Notes: generated from the sequence alone by a model not told the origin. Counted from the first letter of the stretch, positions 35,029-44,009 are shown. The stretch: 64,000 nt of DNA from Chryseobacterium gleum (GCA_945862165.1 CAMAXI010000005.1:62001-126000), one strand, 5' to 3'. Made by a program: numbers and translations.

Positions 35029-36144
35029 ATGATAGCAAGCATTAAACAACGAAAATTAGCAGGAGGTAAATCAGCATTGTATCTCCATACATTTAACAAT
35101 GGTAAAAGAGAAAGAAGGTCTTTGGAACTTTCGATTTATACTTTACCAATCAATGCTGACCAAAAAAGAGAAAACAAATTAACGCTCGAACTTGCTGAAC
35201 GCAAGAGAGCAGAAGCCCTAATAGGTCTTCAGGATAAAAAAGCGGGCATTAGCCGAAAGGACTATAGCAAAGATAATTTTGTAGATTACTTTGAACGTAA
35301 AGGGCAGGAGCGTTTTGAATCAAAAGGCAATTTTGGAAATTGGGATGCTAGTTTAAAACACTTTATAAAGTGTTTTGGCAAAATAGTTCGGGTTCAAGAA
35401 GTTGACCTTGATTTGGCTAGTAGATTTCGAAATTATTTAGAATTTGAAGCCGAAACTAGACATGGAACACCCTTGTTACAAAATAGCAGGCACACCTATT
35501 TTAATAAATTCAAGGCATGCGTTGGACAAGCCTTCCGAGAGAAAGTACTTAAAGATAATATTGCAGAATACATAGAAGGATTTAAGCAAGGAGAAACACA
35601 CCGAGAGCATTTGACATTTGAAGAATTACAAACTTTGGCAAATACCGAGTGTAGATACCCAATATTGAAAAAAGCCTTTCTATTTTCATGCCTTACTGGA
35701 ATGCGTTGGTCAGATGTAAATAATCTGCTATGGAATGATATCCGTCATTCGGAAGCAAGAGGACACCAAATTGACTTTAAGCAAAAAAAGACAGGAGGAC
35801 AGGAATATTTGCCAGTTAGTGAAACTGCACTTGCCTTGTTACCTGAAAAAACTGATTTGAATGAGCGAGTTTTTAAAGGATTAAAATATAGTGCGTATCA
35901 TAATGTTGCATTATTTCGATGGATGGTAGATGCAGGAATAAAAAAACACATAACATTCCATTGTGCGCGACACACCAATGCGGTTTTATTATTGGAAAAC
36001 GGAACGGACATTTATACCGTAAGTAAACTCTTAGGTCATAAGTCCATAAACACCACTCAAATTTATGGCCATGTTGTCGATCGTAAGAAAATTGAAGCGG
36101 TTAATTCTATTCCAAAACTAAATTTTAAATTTATTATTGACTAA
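35029..36144 (+). CDS. Tyrosine recombinase/integrase
   Basis: Start at ATG 35029; the frame is open to 34936, but that part overlaps the repeated arm-like sites. N-terminal arm-binding region (KQRKLAGGKSALYLHTFNNG), SAM-like core-binding domain, and catalytic residues R226 (TGMRWSDV), H311 and R314 (HCARH), H337 (LLGHKS) and Y346 (QIYGHV). It belongs to the Bacteroidetes phage/transposon integrase group. It presumably catalyses recombination between the 16-bp sites in mnmE and on the island. Confidence 0.93.
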   Translation: MIASIKQRKLAGGKSALYLHTFNNGKRERRSLELSIYTLPINADQKRENKLTLELAERKRAEALIGLQDKKAGISRKDYSKDNFVDYFERKGQERFESKGNFGNWDASLKHFIKCFGKIVRVQEVDLDLASRFRNYLEFEAETRHGTPLLQNSRHTYFNKFKACVGQAFREKVLKDNIAEYIEGFKQGETHREHLTFEELQTLANTECRYPILKKAFLFSCLTGMRWSDVNNLLWNDIRHSEARGHQIDFKQKKTGGQEYLPVSETALALLPEKTDLNERVFKGLKYSAYHNVALFRWMVDAGIKKHITFHCARHTNAVLLLENGTDIYTVSKLLGHKSINTTQIYGHVVDRKKIEAVNSIPKLNFKFIID

Positions 36145-36309
36145 GTTACCCCTCGAAACGAATAGGAATGAGACTAAAGTTGACTTCAAAAGTCAATAAT
36201 AAGACTTTTTTAATTCCAAAACTAAATATTACTTTTATTATTGACTAAGAGAACCCTCTAAACAACTAGAAATACGGCTAAAGTTGACTTCAAAAGTCAA
36301 CTTTAGCAC
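36108..36309. repeat. Tandem duplication of the integrase 3' end with hairpins
   Basis: Copy 1 (36108-36205) contains the last integrase codons; copy 2 (36212-36309) repeats them out of the gene with a 104-bp offset and about 20-25% divergence. Each copy ends in a TTGACTT-CAA-AAGTCAA hairpin. In copy 2 this is a perfect 14-bp stem with 3-base loop (36277-36307), which may act as the integrase terminator. Confidence 0.65.
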
Positions 36310-36355
36310 ATTGTTAATCAGTGTTTTATATTAAAAAAATACTGAAATTTGTAAC

Positions 36356-36688
36356 ATGTATTCAGAAGAAAATAAAAGCAAACCCATTTGGCAATTCACG
36401 ATAGGAGAATTTGAAGCCCATCTTAAAAGGATGGTTTCGACACTTATTGAACAGTCCGTAAAAAGGGCGTTTGAAGAGAGAGCAAGTTTGGTTACGGACT
36501 CCTCTTCAGACACCTTCGATATTAAAAAGGCTTCCGAATTAACAGGGTTGAGTCATTCAACCATTTATTCTAAAGTCAGTAGATTTCAAATGCCTTCTTT
36601 AACAAGAGGCAGACCCTTGCTATTTAGCAAAAAAGAACTAATGACTTGGTTGTCATCAGGTCGTCCAAAAAATTATTTTAAAAAATAA
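36356..36688 (+). CDS. Excisionase-like HTH protein
   Basis: 110 residues. The C-terminal half is a MerR/HTH_17-type winged helix (FDIKKASELTGLSHSTIYSKVSRFQMPS, then RPLLFSKKELMTWLSSGR), the usual form of recombination directionality factors in Bacteroidetes islands. The N-terminal half is helical. Position directly after the integrase fits an Xis role; direct regulation of the integrase is also possible. Confidence 0.8.
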   Translation: MYSEENKSKPIWQFTIGEFEAHLKRMVSTLIEQSVKRAFEERASLVTDSSSDTFDIKKASELTGLSHSTIYSKVSRFQMPSLTRGRPLLFSKKELMTWLSSGRPKNYFKK

Positions 36689-36706
36689 CTCTTTAAAGCA
36701 AAAATA

Positions 36707-37306
36707 ATGATTTTAGAATCTTTCGTGATTGATGCGCTCAATCCATTTTTAAGACAGTGCCCTTATTGTGGTCGTGAATTTCTAGCGGACAATATGATCC
36801 GAAAATATTGTATTGAATTCGATGGCATATTCGATTATTGTAAAGATCGTTTTAACAAACCTCGATTGCATGAAAAAATTCTTTTTCGAAATGAGATAGT
36901 AAAGTTCTTAAGAGAAACCGAAGTACCTGGACCGATAAAAGACCACAAAGAAGTTCAAGAAATGCTCATAATGTTTTTAAGTTCCACTTTTTACAATGTC
37001 ATTTCTGAATTTGCTATAGGAGGGGAGTTTCTTAAACGTATTGACCTTTGCGTGAAACAGAACAAACTTAAAGTAGGAATTGAGATTAAACTAATCAGTG
37101 AATTGGAGGGCGATTATTCTCAACATGTTAATGGATTGTTGGGGCAACTTTCTTACTACGAAAATATTTTTAAAAATAATCTTATCGTTGTCTATGCTGG
37201 GGACTTATCTTATAGGACAAGAGCTCAATACGAAAAAGTTACATCCTTACTTAAGGATAAGGGGATAATCGTCGTGAATATCCCTGAAAACTGGGAAGAA
37301 CTCTAG
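36707..37306 (+). CDS. Zinc-ribbon plus PD-(D/E)XK nuclease-like protein
   Basis: 199 residues of no family I can name. The N-terminus has a zinc-ribbon-like CPYCGREF knuckle (C19, C22 region) with further Cys at YC and YCKDRF. The C-terminal half fits a PD-(D/E)XK fold: D113 in KRIDLCV, E126-x-K128 in VGIEIKLI, and GQLSYYE as a RecB-type Q..Y motif. It lies between excisionase and R-M operon. Nuclease activity is an inference from motif spacing. Confidence 0.65.
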   Translation: MILESFVIDALNPFLRQCPYCGREFLADNMIRKYCIEFDGIFDYCKDRFNKPRLHEKILFRNEIVKFLRETEVPGPIKDHKEVQEMLIMFLSSTFYNVISEFAIGGEFLKRIDLCVKQNKLKVGIEIKLISELEGDYSQHVNGLLGQLSYYENIFKNNLIVVYAGDLSYRTRAQYEKVTSLLKDKGIIVVNIPENWEEL

Positions 37307-37646
37307 TAATTCTCAAGTACACCCGATGAGGACACAATTATCCTCGTGATGAAACGAAACTAATCGGGGATTCACGGGGATAATTATTTTATAAAATAAT
37401 GGGATATTATATTGGTTTTAAAATTATTTATGTGGAAGATTTACCTTTTAGACAAATTTAATAGAACTGCAAGCAAAAACACAAGCCAACGCTTTTGTTG
37501 CATATTTAATTTTACCCAAATCGCACCCAAATCCCATCTACCACTTCTAACTCTTGATTGAATATTGATAACTTTTTATCTTAAAAAATGAGATAATAAA
37601 TACAATAGAGTATATTTGAACTATCAAATAATTTGACAAATGCTTT
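37307..37646. other. Intergenic region with strong secondary structure
   Basis: No gene seen. A 14-bp stem with one mismatch (37336-37349 and 37372-37385) encloses a GAAACGAAAC loop. It overlaps a perfect 18-bp AT palindrome (37383-37400). The last 40 bases hold the promoter and operator of the R-M operon. The hairpin could be an RNA element or the end of the upstream transcript. Confidence 0.5.
37611..37630 (+). promoter_or_regulatory. -7 box overlapped by inverted repeat (controller site)
   Basis: TATATTTG (37611-37618) fits TAnnTTTG. It overlaps the inverted repeat TATTTGA-acta-TCAAATA (37613-37630), which ends 16 bases before the HTH start. The overlap suggests autorepression by the HTH protein, as for C proteins of R-M systems. 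Confidence 0.5.
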
Positions 37647-37844
37647 ATGAACAGAATTAAAGAAGTTTTGGAAGAAAAAGGAATTAAGCAAAAATGGCTC
37701 GCCGAACAATTAGGTAAAAGCTATAATATGGTTAATTCATACATTCAAAACAGACAACAACCAAGATTAGAAGTATTATTTGAAATTGCGAAAATTTTGG
37801 GCGTAGATGCAAAAGAACTTTTAAAAAGCAAAACTAATGTATAA
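37647..37844 (+). CDS. XRE-type controller of the R-M operon
   Basis: 65 residues, an entire HTH domain (KGIKQKWLAEQLGKSYNMVNSYIQNR) with a short LLKSKTNV tail. Size and position directly upstream of the methyltransferases fit an R-M controller (C) protein. It overlaps the first methyltransferase by 8 bases. All five genes to 43655 overlap by 1-8 bases, so they form one translationally coupled operon. Confidence 0.82.
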   Translation: MNRIKEVLEEKGIKQKWLAEQLGKSYNMVNSYIQNRQQPRLEVLFEIAKILGVDAKELLKSKTNV

Positions 37845-38700
37845 AGAGGCTATAGGTACTGATAATATTTATGTAGTTGAAGAGCCACAATTGGATTTGT
37901 TTGCTTATTCAGAAGAAAATAATTTAAAAGATGAGTTTAAAATAGTTTCTAAAAATAAAGAACTCGAATTTGAATCAATAGGAAGAAATACTTTGTTGGG
38001 AAAAGGTAATTGTGTTGCCTTTCTGAAATTTGTAAAATCTGCCAGTGTTAATTTGATTTTAACAGACCCTCCATATAATTTAGGAAATTTTATGCATAAC
38101 AGAAATACTAATCTTGTAAAAATGAGAGAAAATCAATTTGCATATGCAGGTTGGGATAATTTATCTCAAGAAGATTGGGAAATGGAAATGGACGTTTTTT
38201 TTAGTGAAAGTAGTAGGATTCTTAAAAAAAGAGGTACGCTACTTTTGTTTATGTCATTGATTAAAATAGAAACAATAATAAAACTTGCTTCAAAGTATAA
38301 ATTCTATTACAAAACAACAGGAATATGGCATAAAACCAACCCTATGCCTAGAAATATGAATATCCATTTTGTCAATTCTACAGAAGCCTGGGTTTACTTT
38401 GTAAAGGACGATACTTCTGGAACATTTAATAATGATGGCAAGTTGGAACACGATTTTATTGAAACATCCTTAACAACAGGTAAAGAGAAACAATTTGGTA
38501 AACATCCAACACAAAAACCAACGAAAGTTATTGGTCATTTTATTAAATTATTATCCAACAAAGAAGATGTTGTTTTAGACCCATTTATGGGAAGTGGAAC
38601 GACAGGTGTATGTTCTCGAAAATTAAAAAGAAAGTTCATTGGTATAGAACTAGACAATAATTATTACGAACTTTCAAAAACAAGAATGCTAAATGAGTAA
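37837..38700 (+). CDS. DNA methyltransferase, N6-adenine or N4-cytosine, beta class
   Basis: 287 residues. Catalytic motif IV is TDPPYNLG (D77-P-P-Y80) and motif I is DPFMGSGTTG (248-257), followed by FIGIELDNNYY. IV before I is the beta-class order. DPPY fits N6-adenine better than N4-cytosine, which usually shows SPP. The target-recognition region lies between 100 and 240. It modifies one strand or base of the site protected against the downstream nuclease. Confidence 0.9.
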   Translation: MYKEAIGTDNIYVVEEPQLDLFAYSEENNLKDEFKIVSKNKELEFESIGRNTLLGKGNCVAFLKFVKSASVNLILTDPPYNLGNFMHNRNTNLVKMRENQFAYAGWDNLSQEDWEMEMDVFFSESSRILKKRGTLLLFMSLIKIETIIKLASKYKFYYKTTGIWHKTNPMPRNMNIHFVNSTEAWVYFVKDDTSGTFNNDGKLEHDFIETSLTTGKEKQFGKHPTQKPTKVIGHFIKLLSNKEDVVLDPFMGSGTTGVCSRKLKRKFIGIELDNNYYELSKTRMLNE

Positions 38701-39754
38701 GTTAAAAGTTGCAGATTTATTTGCTGGCGTTGGTGGATTGTCGCAGGGTTTTATTTCAAAAGGATTTGATATAGAATTTGCAATTGAACACAATAAAGAA
38801 ATAGCATATTCTTACAAATTGAATCATCCTAATACAACTGTTTATGATGAAGACATTTCCAAAATAGATTTAAAAGTACTCAAAGAAAAGCATCCTAAAA
38901 TTGATGTTATTGTTGGAGGCCCTCCTTGTCAAGGGTTTTCTCAAAAAGGTAAAAGATTAAGTATTGATGATGAAAGAAATTACCTTTTTAAAAAATTTAT
39001 TGATACAGTTGAGATATTTAAACCAAAATATTTTGTTTTAGAAAATGTGCCAAATATTTTGACAACAGCAAATGGGTTTTTTAAAGATGAAATTATAAAA
39101 GGTTTTGAAAAATTAGGTTACAAAGTCAACGCAAGGACATTAAATGCAGCAGATTTTGGAGTACCTCAAAATAGAAAAAGAGCTTTTTTTATTGGTTCTT
39201 TAAATGGAGATTTGTTAGAATTTCCGAAGCCCTACAATTTTAAGACTACTATAAAAGAAGCCATTTATGACCTTCCTTTTCTTGAATCAGGTCAAGGTGA
39301 AGAGTTTTTTGAATATGATAAAAAACCTTTGTCAGAGTATCAAAAAAAATTACGAAGTAAATCAAAAGGAATATATAATCATCAATCGACTAAACATTCT
39401 GATATAGCAATTGAAAGATTGAAGTTAATCCCAAAAGGAATGGGAAAGGAAGTTTTACCGCCAGAACATAGAACAAAATCAATATATAGTGGGACTTGGT
39501 CAAGATTATTAGAAGATGGAGTTGCTGCTACAATTACAACAAGATTCGACACTCCATCATCTGGACTTTTTACACACCCAATTTTAAACAGATGTTTAAC
39601 AGTTCGTGAAGCGGCAAGGATTCAATCTTTTTCAGATGATTTTATATTCTACGGAACAAAAACAGTACAGATGAAACAAGTTGGAAATGCTGTACCTCCT
39701 ATGTTAGCATCAGAAATAGCATCAATAATTTTAATTAATAATAATAACTTATGA
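38693..39754 (+). CDS. DNA (cytosine-5) methyltransferase
   Basis: 353 residues with all main m5C motifs: I VADLFAGVGGLSQGF, IV GGPPCQGFSQKG with catalytic C79, VI VLENVPNI, VIII near RKRAFFIG, IX/X RCLTVREAARIQSF and VGNAVPP. The target-recognition domain lies at about 190-290. A second, different chemistry in the same operon suggests an asymmetric recognition site with one modification type per strand. Confidence 0.95.
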   Translation: MSKLKVADLFAGVGGLSQGFISKGFDIEFAIEHNKEIAYSYKLNHPNTTVYDEDISKIDLKVLKEKHPKIDVIVGGPPCQGFSQKGKRLSIDDERNYLFKKFIDTVEIFKPKYFVLENVPNILTTANGFFKDEIIKGFEKLGYKVNARTLNAADFGVPQNRKRAFFIGSLNGDLLEFPKPYNFKTTIKEAIYDLPFLESGQGEEFFEYDKKPLSEYQKKLRSKSKGIYNHQSTKHSDIAIERLKLIPKGMGKEVLPPEHRTKSIYSGTWSRLLEDGVAATITTRFDTPSSGLFTHPILNRCLTVREAARIQSFSDDFIFYGTKTVQMKQVGNAVPPMLASEIASIILINNNNL

Positions 39755-41982
39755 GACTTCCTCAGCAGATAATTAAAAGAAATTCAATAGACCCCAAATT
39801 AGCGGTAGGTTCATCTTTACCGAATCCAAAAGGTCTTTTTTCAATCGTTTTTGTATTGTATCTAGTAAATGATGAAAAAGATCATTTGGACTATTCTATT
39901 AAAAATGGAACGGGAATTAATCTTAAACCTAGTTTTATTCCTATGTTAAAATCTTTTTTTTCTGGAATAAATGGTTATAGTGAAGCGGAAATAGAATCAT
40001 TAGAAACTGATAACCCTTTACTTGAAATGCAAATTGAACCTCTTCAAGTTCCTTTACAATTATTTTGGAAGATTGCAAAAATCAATATTGTTGGTACAGA
40101 TTCGTCAAGTGGTGAAAGAACTGGCGGAGTTAGATTTCCAAAAGAACTTTTCTTTACAACAAATATGGATATTGTAAAATATTCTATTTCAGATGAAAAC
40201 GATATGATTTCTAATAATAGTAAAGAACTAATTTACTCTTGGCTATTCAATAAAGCAATTCAACCCTCTTTACAAAATATTGAACTAAAACTTATAAAAA
40301 CCCTAACGATATTTTCAGAAGAAACATTATTTAAGACTTGGGATAATACAACTGAAATAATATTTCAACAGGAAGGAATCTATCAATCTTTTGATTCAAC
40401 CAATCCAAAAATAAATATAAAAGGAACTAAAGAAATCAAAGGTACTTTGCGCAATCTGAAATCTGCAATAGACAAAAATCTACATCCTTTTTTAATTACA
40501 AATGGTGATGATGTAGAACTTAAAAACACTACTAAAGCAAATATTTTCAGTTACTATAAAAATAAAGTTTCTAACTATCTTGATTTAAGTCCAAAATCTA
40601 TGGAAATTAAAACTATTGATGGAATAGACGAAGCCAAAATATTTGAATATTTACCTGATAATCAAGAGGTTGTTTTTAGTAAAAGTTTAAGGACAATAAT
40701 TTTCGAATCATTTAAATATGTAAAAAGCACACTAGATGAAAGTAATGTACTTGCTAATTATGAAATAAAAGATAGCAAAATAGGAGACCGTTCATATAAA
40801 GGGTTAACACTCCCTAAGTACTTTAATTTTGAGGTTTTTATAGGTTTGTTTAATGATGAACAAACTATTAATAATTTGAAATCTAGTGGTACAATTAGGT
40901 TCATTGATGAAAAAATTAAGACATTAGATTTTGAAAATTCTTATTTTACATCTCAGTGGAATGAATCAAATAATCGAGGTCTCTCTTTGGGCAACTTTAA
41001 TAATTTCCTAAAAGATGTTTCAAATAATACTCTAGAAATTATTAAAGAGAATGAGGTATTTAAATTAATCAAAAAAAACAGACAGAAAATTAATTCTCAA
41101 AACAAAATCTTCTATGGAGCACCAGGAACTGGAAAATCACATAAAGTAAAAGAATTAGTTACAGGTAAAGAGGTTAGAACAGAAAGGGTAACATTCCATC
41201 CAGAATATGATTACGCTGCTTTTGTGGGTGGTTATAAGCCAACTATGGACGGAAAAGATATCAGATATGAATTCGTCCCTCAAGCATTTTCTAACATCTA
41301 TATAAAGGCTTGGAATGATTTAGACAATGATTACTATTTAGTAATTGAAGAAATAAACAGAGGTAATTGTGCTGAAATATTTGGTGATATTTTTCAATTA
41401 TTAGATAGATCGAATGATTACCATATAACACCATCTAAAGAATTAAAGGAGTATTTAACATCACAATTTTCTGATAATTCAAATATTGATGGTCAAAAAC
41501 TTATTCTACCTCCGAACCTTAATATTTTGGCAACAATGAATACTTCTGATCAATCTTTATTTCCAATGGATAGTGCATTTAAAAGAAGATGGGATTGGGA
41601 GTATATTCCTATAAATGATAGCTTTTCAGACGAAAACAAGTCTTCAAAATTCAAAGTTAAAATATCAGAAACAGAATATTTCTCCTGGCTTTCATTTATT
41701 CTTTCCGTTAATTTTTTAATCAAACAAAATGACAATTTGGGAATGGATAAATGTTTAGGAAATTATTTTATAAAACCTACTTCAGATATCATTGACATAG
41801 ACGTATTTATTAATAAAGTGATTTTCTATTTATGGAATGATGTTTTCAAAGATGAAATGGAAGAAAATAATATCTTCTTAAACAAAACTACATACGAAGA
41901 CTTTTTCCCTATTCAGTCAGATGGAATTGTAAAATTAAAGGAGATTCTTGAAATCCTTAAAATTGAAATAACTGCGGAATAA
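39751..41982 (+). CDS. McrB-like AAA+ NTPase restriction subunit
   Basis: 743 residues. The N-terminal 430 residues carry no motif I can name and probably bind DNA. The C-terminal part is an McrB-type AAA+ motor: Walker A GAPGTGKS (456-463), FHPEYDYAAFVGGYKP, Walker B LVIEEINRGN, then LATMNTSDQSLFPMDSAFKRRW. It resembles LlaJI R1. It should translocate DNA with the McrC-like nuclease. Nucleotide choice (GTP as in McrB) is not certain. Confidence 0.88.
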   Translation: MRLPQQIIKRNSIDPKLAVGSSLPNPKGLFSIVFVLYLVNDEKDHLDYSIKNGTGINLKPSFIPMLKSFFSGINGYSEAEIESLETDNPLLEMQIEPLQVPLQLFWKIAKINIVGTDSSSGERTGGVRFPKELFFTTNMDIVKYSISDENDMISNNSKELIYSWLFNKAIQPSLQNIELKLIKTLTIFSEETLFKTWDNTTEIIFQQEGIYQSFDSTNPKINIKGTKEIKGTLRNLKSAIDKNLHPFLITNGDDVELKNTTKANIFSYYKNKVSNYLDLSPKSMEIKTIDGIDEAKIFEYLPDNQEVVFSKSLRTIIFESFKYVKSTLDESNVLANYEIKDSKIGDRSYKGLTLPKYFNFEVFIGLFNDEQTINNLKSSGTIRFIDEKIKTLDFENSYFTSQWNESNNRGLSLGNFNNFLKDVSNNTLEIIKENEVFKLIKKNRQKINSQNKIFYGAPGTGKSHKVKELVTGKEVRTERVTFHPEYDYAAFVGGYKPTMDGKDIRYEFVPQAFSNIYIKAWNDLDNDYYLVIEEINRGNCAEIFGDIFQLLDRSNDYHITPSKELKEYLTSQFSDNSNIDGQKLILPPNLNILATMNTSDQSLFPMDSAFKRRWDWEYIPINDSFSDENKSSKFKVKISETEYFSWLSFILSVNFLIKQNDNLGMDKCLGNYFIKPTSDIIDIDVFINKVIFYLWNDVFKDEMEENNIFLNKTTYEDFFPIQSDGIVKLKEILEILKIEITAE

Positions 41983-43655
41983 TGAAAATTCTAATTGAAG
42001 GAGAAAGATACCCATTAGAGTTGCTCCAAGATATTTTTGATGACCCCAAATTTTATCATCAGGAAAATCAAGAAGGAACCATTTTATCTGTTGGATATTA
42101 TCATTCTTATGTAAAGGGAGAATTGGTATATATGCTACCCAAAGTTTTTATGGCTGACAGCCAAGAAACGGTTTTTGGTATTACTAAAACAGACCTTTTA
42201 GATTTAGAATATTCAGAAACCTTTAAACATAAAGACGAATATAATTGGATAAGACAAGTTTCGGTTTATTTTTATAATAGTTTGTTGGAGTTCAGAAGAA
42301 GAAATAGTTCTACTTCAATAATTCAAAGTTCTCTTTCTTTTAATTTGAATACGAATTTTGGTAAACAAGAATATTCCTATTTAGATTTACTTTTGAGTTT
42401 TGTGAATTTTTTCAAGAAAAACAAGAGCATTATTTTATTCAAACACATTGAATTTAAGTCTAAACAAGTTAGAAACCCTAATTGGGAGCGAACTATAAGC
42501 AAATCAATACCTTTAATCACCCAAGACAAACAACCAATTTACACTATTTACAGAAACAAGAAGAAAGTTGTAAATAATGAAGAAGAACTTTTGATATACT
42601 TTTTTTCAATTTTAAATCGCTTTAATGAGGATCATAATTTATATCTTCAAATAGATAAGTCATACGAAATAATAAAAGGTTCACGGTTTAGATTATTACA
42701 AAAAAATGGGTTATCAAAATTGAGAAAAATAAAATATCGCTATTTTAACGACACACTAAAAAAAATGTATCACTTATGTGAAATTTATTTCTCTCAGACG
42801 GATACAAGTAGCGTCAATAAAAAGAGAGAGGAATTTATTTCAGTCAATAATTACAATCTAGTTTTTGAAGATATGATTGACAAACTATTTTCTGACCCAA
42901 TAATTGAAAAGAAAACAGCAGATGGGACAACGTTGAAAAATTTGAAATACAATGATGATGGAAAAATAATTGACCACATTTTTGATTACCAATCACTTTT
43001 AGACACGAGTGATATTTTCTATATTGGAGACTCTAAATATTACAAATCGGACAACATAGCTGGTAAAGTTTCTAAATACAAACAGTTTACTTATGCAAAA
43101 AATGTTATTCAGTATAACATTGATTTATTAAACGACACAGGAAAATATTACACTGAAAATTTAAGATATAGAGATGATTTAACCGAAGGCTATAATATAA
43201 CCCCAAATTTTTTCATTTACGGTTATATAAGCGATTACAAGAATTTTGATGAGACAGAATTAAAAGCAAAAGGTGATATTGTTAAATCATTCCATTTTGA
43301 GAACAGATTGTTTGATAGAGATACATTGTTTGTTCATCAATATAAAATTAATTTTCTTTACGTTTTAAAATCCTATACTCAATTTGGTAAACAGTCTATT
43401 GAAAAATTTAGAACTGAAACCAAGACAATGTTTAGGAATAATTTTGTTGATTTTTTTTCAAAAAAAGACAAATCTCAATTTGAACTTTACGAATATCAAG
43501 AAGAAAATATTGAATACTTTATAGAGACAAACTTTAGATTGGTAAATGGAAAGTGTTTTAAAACAATTGATAACAAATTAATACTAGCAAAGTATTACAG
43601 TGACACAAATTTAGATACACTATTAAATGATTTTAAACCTTTGAAACTAAAATAA
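41982..43655 (+). CDS. LlaJI-type (McrC-like) restriction endonuclease subunit
   Basis: 557 residues. It ends with a PD-(D/E)XK nuclease core: D331 in KIIDHIFDYQ and D350-S-K352 in YIGDSKYYK, preceded by VFEDMIDKLF. N-terminal MKILIEGERYPLELLQDIFDD and GYYHS-LVYMLPKVF segments match the LlaJI endonuclease pattern. Its ATG overlaps the stop codon of the McrB-like gene. Together they form the cleavage machine of the island's R-M system. Confidence 0.85.
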   Translation: MKILIEGERYPLELLQDIFDDPKFYHQENQEGTILSVGYYHSYVKGELVYMLPKVFMADSQETVFGITKTDLLDLEYSETFKHKDEYNWIRQVSVYFYNSLLEFRRRNSSTSIIQSSLSFNLNTNFGKQEYSYLDLLLSFVNFFKKNKSIILFKHIEFKSKQVRNPNWERTISKSIPLITQDKQPIYTIYRNKKKVVNNEEELLIYFFSILNRFNEDHNLYLQIDKSYEIIKGSRFRLLQKNGLSKLRKIKYRYFNDTLKKMYHLCEIYFSQTDTSSVNKKREEFISVNNYNLVFEDMIDKLFSDPIIEKKTADGTTLKNLKYNDDGKIIDHIFDYQSLLDTSDIFYIGDSKYYKSDNIAGKVSKYKQFTYAKNVIQYNIDLLNDTGKYYTENLRYRDDLTEGYNITPNFFIYGYISDYKNFDETELKAKGDIVKSFHFENRLFDRDTLFVHQYKINFLYVLKSYTQFGKQSIEKFRTETKTMFRNNFVDFFSKKDKSQFELYEYQEENIEYFIETNFRLVNGKCFKTIDNKLILAKYYSDTNLDTLLNDFKPLKLK

Positions 43656-43683
43656 AGCCAAAGAACCAAAGACACAGAAAACA

Positions 43684-43848
43684 ATGGACGACAGTACCTC
43701 GTTAGAAAGAACACCAGATTATAATAGTACCAATCCAAAAGGCGGTTTATCTTATTCAGCATATAGTTTTGTGGTTAAAGAAATTTCTGTTCTCCGCATC
43801 AAGTTTCATGTCAAAATTCCCGTTCTTCGCCAAGCCCGAAAACGTTAA
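43684..43848 (+). CDS. Possible 54-residue ORF, weak
   Basis: ATG-to-TAA frame 28 bases after the nuclease gene (MDDSTSLERTPDYNSTNPKG at its start, basic C-terminus). I recognise no family, and the codon use is not decisive. The remaining sequence up to the right end of the island (43849-43993) holds no gene. Confidence 0.25.
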   Translation: MDDSTSLERTPDYNSTNPKGGLSYSAYSFVVKEISVLRIKFHVKIPVLRQARKR

Positions 43849-43993
43849 TCATTTTAAACTTATCAACACCCTAAAATATTCCTAAATACCCCTTCAATAT
43901 CTACCTTTATTCCATGACACATTAGTGGCACACGAACAAAATAGCACCTCTAAAACCCAATGAAATCAAGGGTTGTAGAGATGTTTAAAGATA

Positions 43994-44009
43994 TTGTATT
44001 GGGAAGTAA
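43994..44009 (+). other. attR of the mnmE island
   Basis: Exact 16-bp copy of the mnmE 3' end, here outside any gene. It defines the right boundary. The 190 bp from here to the next gene hold no feature I can name. Confidence 0.85.

Larger units (their letters stand above)
34829..44009. mobile_element. mnmE-integrated genomic island carrying a restriction-modification system
   Basis: 9.2 kb bounded by a perfect 16-bp direct repeat (TTGTATTGGGAAGTAA) at 34829-34844 and 43994-44009. The left copy is the 3' end of mnmE including its stop codon. Inside are a tyrosine integrase next to the left end, an excisionase-like HTH, a nuclease-like gene and a five-gene R-M operon. GTGGCACAC-type motifs near both ends (34967-35003 and 43925-43933) could be integrase arm sites. 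No conjugation genes are present, so it is probably mobilisable or satellite-like. Confidence 0.85.

Noticed and set aside
37336-37400. A known riboswitch or T-box
   Set aside because: The pairing does not match any riboswitch core I know; reported only as structured sequence.
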